Below, one piece after another: positions 34,076 through 42,260 of a DNA stretch of 64,000 bases. The notes beneath the pieces were generated by a model. The model worked only from the letters and a program-made list of their open reading frames with translations. It did no database searches and was not told the origin of the DNA. The stretch lies in NCBI GenBank assembly GCA_032160165.1, contig JAVHWA010000162.1, positions 31,100-95,099 of the forward strand. Direction: 5' to 3'. The first letter of the stretch is position 1; each line of letters starts with the position of its first letter. The translations under genes and the position numbers were made by a program. The DNA is from QHXM01 sp032160165 (lineage in GTDB: Bacteria; Acidobacteriota; Blastocatellia; Pyrinomonadales; Pyrinomonadaceae).

Positions 34076-36052
34076 ATGTGTGGTATCTCCGGCCTGTGGC
34101 ACTATCATGACGGCGGTGGTCGCCTGCTCGAAACGGAAGCGATTCGGCGGTCCACTAATTCTCTGCGCCATCGTGGGCCGGATGACGAAGGCTATGTACT
34201 CCTCAACACTCGGACGCAGCAGATAGCGCAAGCCGGCGGACGCGATACCTATCCCAATCTCGATCTGCCCCCACTCGAAAGCTTTGATACCCAGGAATTC
34301 GATCTCGCCCTCGGATTTCGACGGCTCTCCATCCTCGATCTCTCGCCGGCCGGGCATCAGCCCATGAAGAGTGCGGACGGCAAGTGTTGGATTGTTTTCA
34401 ATGGAGAAATTTACAACTACGTCGAGCTTAGGGATGAATTGGCTCGCGAGCGTTTTGAGTTTCGCACCGGCACCGACACGGAAGTAATTCTCACAGCGTA
34501 TCAGCGCTGGGGCATTGATTGTTTGTCTCACTTCGAAGGCATGTGGAGTTTCGCAATCTGGGATGGAACAAAGCGACAACTGTTCCTGGCGCGCGATCGG
34601 TTCGGAATTAAGCCACTTTACTACGTTAACGACGGCGAACGTTTCATCTTCGCTTCCGAAATCAAAGCACTCTTACAGCACACTCACGTCGGTCGTCGAG
34701 TTAATCCTCAAAGGCTATACGAGTACTTGCTGTCAGGGCTAACGGACCATGGTGAGGAAACGCTGTTCGCAGGCATCAAGCAAGTCCCCGCCGCGCATTC
34801 CCTGACGCTTCACATTGACCGTCCGCAAGACGCGCGCCCTGAGCGTTACTGGAAAGTCGATCTCACGCGGCAGCTTAATATTTCCATAGAAGACGCCGCC
34901 GAAGAACTGCGCGAACTCTTTCTGCGCAGCGTCAAGATGCATCTGCGTTGCGACGTCAAAGCTGCAAGCATTCTCTCCGGAGGCATTGACTCGTCGGCCA
35001 TCGTTACCTGTATGCGCTCGATAAATCCTCATTCGGAGTTGAGCGTTTTCGGTTACACGGCGGACGATCCGCTGCTGAACGAGGAGCGCTGGATCGACCT
35101 GGTCGGCTCTACCGTGAAGGCTGACGTTAATAAAATCCGAGTGGCGCCTGAGCAGTTAATTGCCGAGATGGATGGTTTTGTCGAATCTCAGGATGAGCCA
35201 TTTGACAGCACGAGTATTTACGCACAGTACTGTGTTCTGCGGAGGGCCCATGAAAGCGGATTCAAGGTGCTGCTCAGTGGACAAGGGGCGGATGAAATTT
35301 TGGCGGGGTACCCTTCCTATGTCACTACCCAAATGGCTTCCTTTCTTCGGAGCGGGCGATTGGGCTCCGCTTTCCAGTTGCTGACAGGAATTTCCGGCCG
35401 TCCTGAAATCGCAAAATCTGCTCTGCTTCGAAGCGCGGGAAGGCAGTTACTGCCGTCCAGCGTGGGAACGATTGCTAAGCGAATGATAGGGGCTGAGACA
35501 GCATACGAACCTGGATGGCTTGATATGGGTTGGTTCTCCAGGCGGGAGGTCAACTTCACGTTTGCAAAGCAGCCAGGGTACAGTTTGAAGGAGCAACTCC
35601 ACCACATGCTGGTCGAGAGCAATTTGCCAATGCTCCTACGCCATGAAGATCGCCTGGCGATGGCGCACTCGATTGAAAGCCGAGTGCCTTTCCTGACGGC
35701 TAGCCTGGTACAGTTTCTACTATCGCTCCCGGAAAAGTACCTTATCAGTTCCGCCGGCACGTCCAAATACGTTTTTAGGCGGGCGATGCGTGGGATCGTG
35801 CCCGATGATGTGTTGAATCGCCAGGACAAGATCGGCTTTGACACTCCTGAACAGCAGTGGCTTACTAAATCGCAATCGTGGGTGAGCGAAGTTTTGCGTA
35901 GCGAGGCAGGAAGAAGCATACCGGCGCTTAATTCGAAGGCGATGGCACAGTACTGGGGAGAGGTGGTAAGCGGCCGCCGGGTTTACCAGAATAAAGTTTG
36001 GCGTTGGCTGAATATGATCCGCTGGGCTGATAAACTACAGATCGAATTCTAG
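34076..36052 (+). CDS. asnB: Asparagine synthase-like glutamine-hydrolysing amidotransferase
   Basis: Protein of 658 residues. The N-terminal class II glutaminase domain has Cys2 as nucleophile (MCGISGLW), RHRGPDDEG, and FNGEIYNY with RTGTDTEV. The synthetase domain begins with the PP-loop ILSGGIDSSAI near residue 304. The linker between HRGPDDEG and FRRLSILDLS is longer than in E. coli AsnB (TRTQQIAQAGG and following), as in AsnB paralogues of exopolysaccharide loci. These paralogues probably amidate sugar carboxyl groups such as uronamides; whether this copy makes asparagine or modifies a glycan is undecided. It is followed by a GT4 gene after 27 bases. Confidence 0.88.
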   Translation: MCGISGLWHYHDGGGRLLETEAIRRSTNSLRHRGPDDEGYVLLNTRTQQIAQAGGRDTYPNLDLPPLESFDTQEFDLALGFRRLSILDLSPAGHQPMKSADGKCWIVFNGEIYNYVELRDELARERFEFRTGTDTEVILTAYQRWGIDCLSHFEGMWSFAIWDGTKRQLFLARDRFGIKPLYYVNDGERFIFASEIKALLQHTHVGRRVNPQRLYEYLLSGLTDHGEETLFAGIKQVPAAHSLTLHIDRPQDARPERYWKVDLTRQLNISIEDAAEELRELFLRSVKMHLRCDVKAASILSGGIDSSAIVTCMRSINPHSELSVFGYTADDPLLNEERWIDLVGSTVKADVNKIRVAPEQLIAEMDGFVESQDEPFDSTSIYAQYCVLRRAHESGFKVLLSGQGADEILAGYPSYVTTQMASFLRSGRLGSAFQLLTGISGRPEIAKSALLRSAGRQLLPSSVGTIAKRMIGAETAYEPGWLDMGWFSRREVNFTFAKQPGYSLKEQLHHMLVESNLPMLLRHEDRLAMAHSIESRVPFLTASLVQFLLSLPEKYLISSAGTSKYVFRRAMRGIVPDDVLNRQDKIGFDTPEQQWLTKSQSWVSEVLRSEAGRSIPALNSKAMAQYWGEVVSGRRVYQNKVWRWLNMIRWADKLQIEF

Positions 36053-36079
36053 AAGCTGTACGACAAATTGGCTTGGCAT

Positions 36080-37339
36080 ATGAAAACGGAAAAGCGCAGG
36101 GTGTTGATTCTGGGTTTGTACTACCCGCCGGCAAACTTCATGGCTGGCCGGCGGTTGGAAGGATGGGCGCGTCATTTACCCGCCTTCGGTTACGAGCCGC
36201 TGGTGCTGACCCGCTTTTATGACCCTGAAGAACGCAAAGGAAATGATTTCTATGCTTCGAGTCGTCCGACTCAAACTTTAAACCAGCCCTGGATCGAATC
36301 GAACGGTGCGGTTTATACCCGCTTTGAAAAGAGTGCCTGGAGCAGGTTGCCCCTCCCCGGGAAGGTCCGAGGAATGGCTCATTTCGCCTGGCCCGATCCG
36401 GACCATTCAGGTTGGTATCGACAATGCTCTCGGTACCTCGAAACATCCGGCTTCAAGCCGGATCTCATTATCGGTTCGTACAGCCCGCCGGCCATGTTCC
36501 TGATCGCGCGAAAACTGGCCCGGCGGTTTGGTGTTCCATGGATAGCCGATTACCGCGATATCTGGCTCGAACTGTTTGACCGGGGGGCCGGAACACGGTT
36601 GAAATATGCGATCCAACGAAGACATTTGCGGTCTGCGGCGGGCGTCACCGCCGCCTCTGAAGGTGTGGTTGACGCACTGAGGGACCAACTTTCGCCGTTA
36701 GACATTCCTATCCGGCTTATCTATAACGGCGCTGAACCGGTGGAAAACGCGCGGCCCGATGCTAACGACAGCCAGGCTGTGGCGAAGTTTCAGGATGTGC
36801 TGGACCGCCATAAGATCGTGCTGACTTATACGGGCACGTTGTACCCTCCGCAGCAGATCGAATTGCTATTCAAGGCGGTGGCGGAATTCAACGGGCGAAA
36901 CGGGCAGACTTGCGCGGTGGTGCTTTGCGGCCCTCACGATCGCGCCCAATATGTGAAGTGGCCGTTTGTGCACGTTCTTGGCCCGGTCAGTCACCAAACA
37001 GCGCTCTTTTTTCAGAGGGAAAGTACCGCGGGCTTTTATCCGACATGGTGGCCGCAGAAGTACACGGGCTTTACAGGAAAGATCTTTGAGATGATCCTTT
37101 CAGGAAAGCCTGCCCTGGTTTTTTGTACGCCGCCTCCGGATTTAGAATCGCTTGGTCGTCGTTTCAAGTCTCTCACTGTGATCAAGGAACCTGAAGCCCT
37201 TGTCAAAGTAATCGAAGCGTTACCGAGAATGAGCACGGAGTCCGAGACCGACAGCACTCGTCAGCTTGCGACGAAGAAGCATGCGGCTGGAGAGTTGTCG
37301 CGCTTCATGGACGAAATTCTCGATGCGAGACCGCACTAG
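36080..37339 (+). CDS. GT4-like glycosyltransferase
   Basis: GT-B fold protein of 419 residues. It opens with VLILGLYYPPANFMAGRRLEGWARHL, has PDLIIGSYSPPAMFLIARKLARRFGVPWIADYRD (acceptor domain end) and a C-terminal donor domain with VLTYTGTLYPPQQIELLFKAV and TGFTGKIFEMILSGKPALVF, in which the Glu-containing EM(I)LSGKP is the GT4 donor motif. It resembles capsule enzymes of the WbuB/WlbH-like type. It is encoded between the asparagine-synthase-like gene and the WbpD/E/B-like cassette, suggesting it adds an amino-sugar residue. ATG 36080 chosen because the sequence before it is not conserved-looking. Confidence 0.87.
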   Translation: MKTEKRRVLILGLYYPPANFMAGRRLEGWARHLPAFGYEPLVLTRFYDPEERKGNDFYASSRPTQTLNQPWIESNGAVYTRFEKSAWSRLPLPGKVRGMAHFAWPDPDHSGWYRQCSRYLETSGFKPDLIIGSYSPPAMFLIARKLARRFGVPWIADYRDIWLELFDRGAGTRLKYAIQRRHLRSAAGVTAASEGVVDALRDQLSPLDIPIRLIYNGAEPVENARPDANDSQAVAKFQDVLDRHKIVLTYTGTLYPPQQIELLFKAVAEFNGRNGQTCAVVLCGPHDRAQYVKWPFVHVLGPVSHQTALFFQRESTAGFYPTWWPQKYTGFTGKIFEMILSGKPALVFCTPPPDLESLGRRFKSLTVIKEPEALVKVIEALPRMSTESETDSTRQLATKKHAAGELSRFMDEILDARPH

Positions 37340-37393
37340 CCAAAGAACTTTACGCTTTGGGGAAGATATTGGAATCAGGGGGGAGATAGGATA

Positions 37394-38032
37394 GTGGACT
37401 CATTCAAAATTTATCCGGGAGTAAGTCTTGGCAAAGAGACAACTGTTGGAGAGTTTGCGTTGATCGGGGTGCCTCTACGCGATTCCCAGCCGGGTGAGGT
37501 CGAGACAGTGATCGGTGCGGGTTCGGTCATCCGTTCGCATACGGTAATCTACGCCGGTAATGTAATCGGCGCGAAGTTCCAGACGGGACACGGCGTCATG
37601 ATTCGGGAGCTGAACCAGATTGGTGAAGGCGTCAGTATCGGAACACATTCTGTTATTGAGCATCATGTGAAGATAGGCAACAGGGTTCGTATTCATTCCA
37701 ACGCATTTATCCCTGAGTACTCCGTCATTGAAGACGAGGCCTGGATTGGTCCAAATGTTGTCTTCACGAACGCGCTCTATCCGCTCAGCCCGAACGCCAA
37801 AGCCACGCTAAAGGGCCCCCACATCATGACCGGGGCGAAGATCGGAGCCAATGCCACTCTACTGCCCGGCGTCACGATCGGCCGCAACGCCCTGATAGGC
37901 GCCGGCTCCGTGGTGGTTCACGATGTACCCGACGGCAAAGTTGTCGTCGGCAACCCGGCGCGGGTAGTTAAAGACGTAAGCGAGATAGCAGCCTACGAGA
38001 TATCTGATTTGATCAAAGAGGAGAGCAATTAG
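37394..38032 (+). CDS. Hexapeptide-repeat N-acyltransferase (WbpD-like), cassette 1
   Basis: Protein of 212 residues almost entirely built of left-handed beta-helix repeats (IGAGSVIRSHTVIYAGNVIGA, IGTHSVIEHHVKIGNRVRIHS, GAKIGANATLLPGVTIGRNALIGAGSVVV). It acylates the amino group placed by the neighbouring aminotransferase. It differs from the cassette 2 homologue by about 50 additional residues: an N-terminal extension and a C-terminal tail. GTG start at 37394 with GGGGAGATAGGA upstream. Adjacent to the aminotransferase gene with no spacer, so coupled. Confidence 0.82.
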   Translation: MDSFKIYPGVSLGKETTVGEFALIGVPLRDSQPGEVETVIGAGSVIRSHTVIYAGNVIGAKFQTGHGVMIRELNQIGEGVSIGTHSVIEHHVKIGNRVRIHSNAFIPEYSVIEDEAWIGPNVVFTNALYPLSPNAKATLKGPHIMTGAKIGANATLLPGVTIGRNALIGAGSVVVHDVPDGKVVVGNPARVVKDVSEIAAYEISDLIKEESN

Positions 38033-39133
38033 ATGACGATTCCGTTAGTCGATTTGAAGGCGCAGTATGCAGGCATTAAGCCAGAAATTGACGCCGCGAT
38101 TCAGCGAGTTTTGGACAACACAAGTTTCATTCTCGGACGAGAGGTGCTCGAGTTCGAGCAAAAATTTGCCGATCACGTCGGAGCTAAAGGTGCTGTTGGT
38201 GTCGCGTCCGGCACCGCTGCGCTCCACCTCTCGCTTTTAGCGTGCGGTGTGGGTCCTGGCGATGAGGTGATTACTGCCGCCCATACCTTTATGGCGACCG
38301 CCGAGCCCATCGCGCAGATTGGGGCCAAACCTGTCTTTGTTGAAATTGAATCCGACACTTATAACATTGACCCCAAGCGGGCGGAACAAGCTATCACGCC
38401 GCGTACAAAGGCAATCATACCGGTGCACCTCTATGGTCAGCCCGCTCGATTGGACGATCTACTGGAAATCGCGCGGCGGCATAAACTTTGGTTGATCGAA
38501 GACGCGGCCCAGGCGCACGGAGCAGAATACAAGGGCCGTCGTTGCGGGAGCATCGGTGATCTCGGCTGCTTCAGCTTTTACCCGGGCAAGAACCTGGGAG
38601 CTTATGGCGACGCGGGTGCGGTCACAGGCAACAATGAAGAGTTGCTCGCTAAGGTCCGCAAACTGCGGGACCATGGACGCACCTCGAAGTACGAGCACGA
38701 CGAAATCGGGTTTGGCGAGCGGATGGACGGCCTGCAGGCTGCAATCCTCGGCGCGAAGCTTCCGCATCTTGAGGAATGGACCGAGGCCCGTCGCTCCAAT
38801 GCGAAGCTCTACAACGAACTGTTGGCCGGTTGTGACGTGGTCCGGCCATACGAGTTGGAGGACGTGCGCCACGTTTATCACTTATACGTTATTCGCACGC
38901 CGCATCGCGACAAAGTGCTGGCCCACCTTAAGTCAAAAGGTATCGACGCCGGCATCCACTATCCCGTTCCATTACATCGCCAACCCGCTTTTCTGAAACA
39001 GGGCTACGGAGATATCTCGCTGCCCGTCACCGAAAAGGCGGCAATGGAGGTGTTGTCGCTACCTCTTTTTCCTGAATTGACCTACGAGCAGATCGCTTAT
39101 GTTGCCGAAGCGGTAAAGGAGGCGACTCGCTGA
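38033..39133 (+). CDS. DegT/DnrJ/EryC1 aminotransferase (WbpE-like), cassette 1
   Basis: Protein of 366 residues: IPLVDLKAQYAGIKPEID start, EDAAQAHGAEYKGRRCG PLP aspartate, and Schiff-base lysine in CFSFYPGKNLGAYGDAGAV. The opening and FYPGKNLGA core match WbpE/WlbC-type 3-keto-sugar aminotransferases. It would aminate C3 of a UDP-3-keto sugar formed by the oxidoreductase encoded next (ATG overlaps the stop at 39133). A paralogue lies at 46331. The order acyltransferase, aminotransferase, oxidoreductase is contiguous and coupled. Confidence 0.9.
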   Translation: MTIPLVDLKAQYAGIKPEIDAAIQRVLDNTSFILGREVLEFEQKFADHVGAKGAVGVASGTAALHLSLLACGVGPGDEVITAAHTFMATAEPIAQIGAKPVFVEIESDTYNIDPKRAEQAITPRTKAIIPVHLYGQPARLDDLLEIARRHKLWLIEDAAQAHGAEYKGRRCGSIGDLGCFSFYPGKNLGAYGDAGAVTGNNEELLAKVRKLRDHGRTSKYEHDEIGFGERMDGLQAAILGAKLPHLEEWTEARRSNAKLYNELLAGCDVVRPYELEDVRHVYHLYVIRTPHRDKVLAHLKSKGIDAGIHYPVPLHRQPAFLKQGYGDISLPVTEKAAMEVLSLPLFPELTYEQIAYVAEAVKEATR

Positions 39134-40182
39134 TGGTCAACCTCGCATTAATTGGATTGGGTTATTGGGGACCAAACCTGGCGCGGAACCTGTCTGTCCT
39201 GAACAATGCGCGATTATACGCGGTGTGTGATGAGCGCGCCGAGCGACTGGAAAACTTTGGACGACAGTATCCCAACCCGAAAAGGCTGGCCAACGCTTCC
39301 GAGGTTTTTGGCGATCCGAAAATTGACGCGGTGGTGATTGCCACTCCCGTGCAGACCCATTTTGACCTCGCGGCCGCGGCATTGCGCGCGGGCAAGCACG
39401 TGATGGTCGAGAAGCCCCTGGCGCAAAGCAGCCAGCAATGCGAAGAGCTAATAGCCCTCGCGGATGCGGCGAAGTTGATCCTTATGACCGGGCACGTCTT
39501 CATCTACAACGCGGCCGTTCGCAAGGTGAAGGAATACATTCAATCCGGCGAACTGGGTGAGATTTACTACGTCTATTCGCAGCGCTTAAATCTGGGAGTC
39601 ATTCGGCAGGACGTGAATGCGCTTTGGAACTTTTGCCCACATGACTTTTCGATTCTGAACTATTGGCTGGACGCCACTCCGGAACGAATCTTCGCGCACG
39701 GGTACTCTTACGTGCAGCCTGGAATTGAAGACGTGGTTTTCGTGACGATGGATTATCCGGACGGAGTGGGAGCCAACGTCCATATCAGCTGGCTGGATCC
39801 CAACAAGCTTAGGCGGATGACGGTAGTCGGTAGTGAGAAGATGGTAATCTACGACGACGTAAGCGCCGACGCCAAGGTAGCGGTCTATGATAAGGGCGTC
39901 TCAAAGAAACCGAAGGCTGAGATGTCGCTGGGTCGTTACGAGAGCTTCGGTGAATTCCAGCTTCTGCTGCGTGCGGGTGATGTATTAATCCCGAAAATAA
40001 ATTTCGTCGAGCCTCTAAAGGTCGAGTGCCAGCATTTTGTGGATTGTATCCTAAGCGGCAACCAGCCACTGACAGACGGCCGCGACGGCTTGAAAGTCGT
40101 TAAGATGTTGGAAGCCGCGCAGGCAAGCCTAAAAGAAACTATGGGCGATGCCAGAAGACACGCGCCGAGGTCAGCGGGGTAG
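39133..40182 (+). CDS. Gfo/Idh/MocA-family NAD-dependent oxidoreductase (WbpB-like), cassette 1
   Basis: Protein of 349 residues. N-terminal Rossmann domain: ALIGLGYWGPNLARNL, DAVVIATPVQTHFDLA and the catalytic EKP motif in HVMVEKPLA. The C-terminal part carries LWNFCPHDFSILNYW, where the histidine is typical of the family. It oxidises a nucleotide sugar at C3 to supply the ketone for the aminotransferase. In WbpB systems a UDP-GlcNAc 6-dehydrogenase (WbpA) precedes this step; no such gene is in the window, so the starting sugar may not be a uronic acid, or the gene lies elsewhere. Confidence 0.88.
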   Translation: MVNLALIGLGYWGPNLARNLSVLNNARLYAVCDERAERLENFGRQYPNPKRLANASEVFGDPKIDAVVIATPVQTHFDLAAAALRAGKHVMVEKPLAQSSQQCEELIALADAAKLILMTGHVFIYNAAVRKVKEYIQSGELGEIYYVYSQRLNLGVIRQDVNALWNFCPHDFSILNYWLDATPERIFAHGYSYVQPGIEDVVFVTMDYPDGVGANVHISWLDPNKLRRMTVVGSEKMVIYDDVSADAKVAVYDKGVSKKPKAEMSLGRYESFGEFQLLLRAGDVLIPKINFVEPLKVECQHFVDCILSGNQPLTDGRDGLKVVKMLEAAQASLKETMGDARRHAPRSAG

Positions 40183-40265
40183 GATTCGAGTAACTTAACG
40201 CTTTCACGACTCGATTAGACGCGTATCGGACTCATGGTTCAAGTGTAGATCATTCCTTAAACGCA

Positions 40266-41291
40266 ATGGTTAGACTTTTCGTTACTGGCGGCGCCGGCTT
40301 TATCGGCTCGGCTTTCATCCGCATGATGCTGCGCGACGCGCCTGCCTGTCATATCACCAATTTCGACGCTCTCACCTACGCCGGAAACGTGGACAATCTG
40401 GATGGGCTCGATCCACAGCGTCATAGACTCATCCACGGTGATATCAGTGACAGAGAGGCAGTGCGCGCCGGCTTGAATGATGACGTGGACGCAATCGTTA
40501 ATTTCGCGGCCGAGTCGCACGTCGATAGAAGCATCGCTTCTGCGGGCGAGTTCCTGAAGACAAATGTCGTCGGCACTCAGGTGCTGCTCGACGAGGCTCG
40601 CCTCAAGGGGGTCGGCCGGTTTCTACATGTCTCGACGGACGAAGTGATGGGAAGTCTCCCGGAAGACGAAAGCACGTTCTTCACCGAGGGCTCCCCAATC
40701 TTACCCAAGAACCCTTACGCTGCGTCGAAGGCGGCCGCTGAACATCTGGTCCAGGCTGCTCATCACACCTTTGGACTGAACACGGTCATCACGCGTTGCG
40801 GTAACAACTATGGGCCTCGTCAATTCCCCGAGAAATTCATTCCTTTGATTCTGTCCAACGCCCTTCATGACGAGCCAATCCCGCTCTACGGCGACGGTCA
40901 AAATGTGCGCGACTGGATTTACGTCGAAGATCACTGCCGCGCAATTTTCAGCGCTTTAGAGAAGGGCCGTGCCGGCGATGTCTACAACATCGGCGCGCGA
41001 AACGAACGACGGAACATAGACGTCGCGACAGCCATTTTAGAGCGACTTGGCAAGCCACTCTCGTTAATTCGCCCCGTCAAAGACCGTCTGGGGCACGACC
41101 GGCGTTACGCCATCGATCCGACGAAGGTAGAAACCGAACTCGGGTGGCGACCTCAGGAGTCATGGGAGAGCGGTCTCGAGAGGACCATTCAATGGTATGC
41201 GGACAACGGTAAGTGGATTGACCGTGCTCGTAGTGGCCAGTATCGCGAGTATTATTCGCGACACTATGGAACGGAGGTCCACCTGCCTTGA
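40266..41291 (+). CDS. rmlB: dTDP-glucose 4,6-dehydratase
   Basis: Extended SDR of 341 residues. TGGAGFIGSAF at residues 7-17, FDALTYAGNVDNL, AAESHVDRSI, STDEVMGSL, NPYAASKAAAEHLV and RCGNNYGPRQFPEKFIPL are textbook RmlB motifs. It produces dTDP-4-keto-6-deoxyglucose. The stop overlaps the TTG start of rmlD. rmlA is not in the window; rmlC is at 14438, 26 kb upstream. Confidence 0.94.
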   Translation: MVRLFVTGGAGFIGSAFIRMMLRDAPACHITNFDALTYAGNVDNLDGLDPQRHRLIHGDISDREAVRAGLNDDVDAIVNFAAESHVDRSIASAGEFLKTNVVGTQVLLDEARLKGVGRFLHVSTDEVMGSLPEDESTFFTEGSPILPKNPYAASKAAAEHLVQAAHHTFGLNTVITRCGNNYGPRQFPEKFIPLILSNALHDEPIPLYGDGQNVRDWIYVEDHCRAIFSALEKGRAGDVYNIGARNERRNIDVATAILERLGKPLSLIRPVKDRLGHDRRYAIDPTKVETELGWRPQESWESGLERTIQWYADNGKWIDRARSGQYREYYSRHYGTEVHLP

Positions 41292-42142
41292 GAGTTCTCG
41301 TCGTGGGAGCGGGTGGTATGGTCGGCCGAGCCGTGGCCGAGTATTGCTTGACTCAAAAAGATGACGTCATAGCGTGTGACCATCAAACCCTGGATATCAC
41401 GGACTCCGAATCAGTGGGGGTCACTCTTGGACGCGAACGACCTGAAGCTGTCATCAATTGCGCCGCGTGGACCGATGTCGACGCCTGCGAGAGTGATCAT
41501 CAGCGCGCTTACGCAGTCAACGCGCATGCTGTAGAGAACCTGGCAGTGAATAGCCGGCGCGCCGGCGCGGTATTCGTCACGATCTCCACAGACTACGTTT
41601 TTGATGGAAACAAGGACGGATTCTATACCCAACGCGACGATCCGAATCCGGAAAGTGTCTACGGGGCTTCGAAACTCGAGGGAGAGCGACGCGCTCAAGC
41701 AGCCTCAGCTCGCACTGTAATTGTCCGAACAGGGTGGATTTTCGGTCCGGGCGGAAGAAACTACTTAAGCACGATCATCGAACGCGGGCGCCGCGGGGAA
41801 AGCTTGAAAGCAATTAGCGATGCGTATGGCACCCCGACGTATGCCGCTGATCTGGCCGCACGTCTGCGCGATTTGGCGCTACTAGACGTTCCGGGACTTT
41901 TCCATGTCGTGAACGGAGGGGGTGGGGCGAGCTACGAAGAATTTACAAGGGCCGCGCTCAAAGCCGCTCAATGCGAGCATACAGACGTTCAAAGCGTTAG
42001 CATGGACACCCTGGATAGACCAGCGCCACGCCCGCGAAATTCGCGCCTGCGCTGCCTGCTATCCGAGGCTATCGGGTTGCGGCCTCTGCCGAACTGGGAG
42101 GTTGCGCTGAAGGAATTTGCCGCCAGTAGTTCCCGGATATAG
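41288..42142 (+). CDS. rmlD: dTDP-4-dehydrorhamnose reductase
   Basis: SDR of 284 residues: VLVVGAGGMVGRAVAEY start, VINCAAWTDVDACESD, STDYVFDGNKDGFY, YGASKLEGER with catalytic Tyr/Lys, and VRTGWIFGPGGRNY. It reduces the 4-keto group to complete dTDP-L-rhamnose. It begins with TTG overlapping the rmlB stop (TTGA), and no ATG precedes the NAD motif, so the TTG start is well supported. Length and motifs are normal. Confidence 0.92.
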   Translation: MRVLVVGAGGMVGRAVAEYCLTQKDDVIACDHQTLDITDSESVGVTLGRERPEAVINCAAWTDVDACESDHQRAYAVNAHAVENLAVNSRRAGAVFVTISTDYVFDGNKDGFYTQRDDPNPESVYGASKLEGERRAQAASARTVIVRTGWIFGPGGRNYLSTIIERGRRGESLKAISDAYGTPTYAADLAARLRDLALLDVPGLFHVVNGGGGASYEEFTRAALKAAQCEHTDVQSVSMDTLDRPAPRPRNSRLRCLLSEAIGLRPLPNWEVALKEFAASSSRI

Positions 42143-42177
42143 GCCCGGAAACGAGCTAATCATGGGCCGATGTGACT

Positions 42178-42205
42178 TGTCTTCCCGCCTTTCTCTGGTA
42201 TCATA
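42178..42205 (+). promoter_or_regulatory. Candidate promoter of the Wzc-type kinase gene
   Basis: TTGTCT (42178-42183) and TATCAT (42200-42205) are 16 bases apart, and the -10 is preceded by TGG, giving an extended -10 (TGnTATCAT). It lies 56 bases before the wzc start in the only sizeable gap between rmlD and wzc. Confidence 0.5.
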
Positions 42206-42260
42206 CCTTGCTGTTTGCGTCCGAAGGAGTTGAGTTTCCCGTTAACCCATCTTTTTAATC

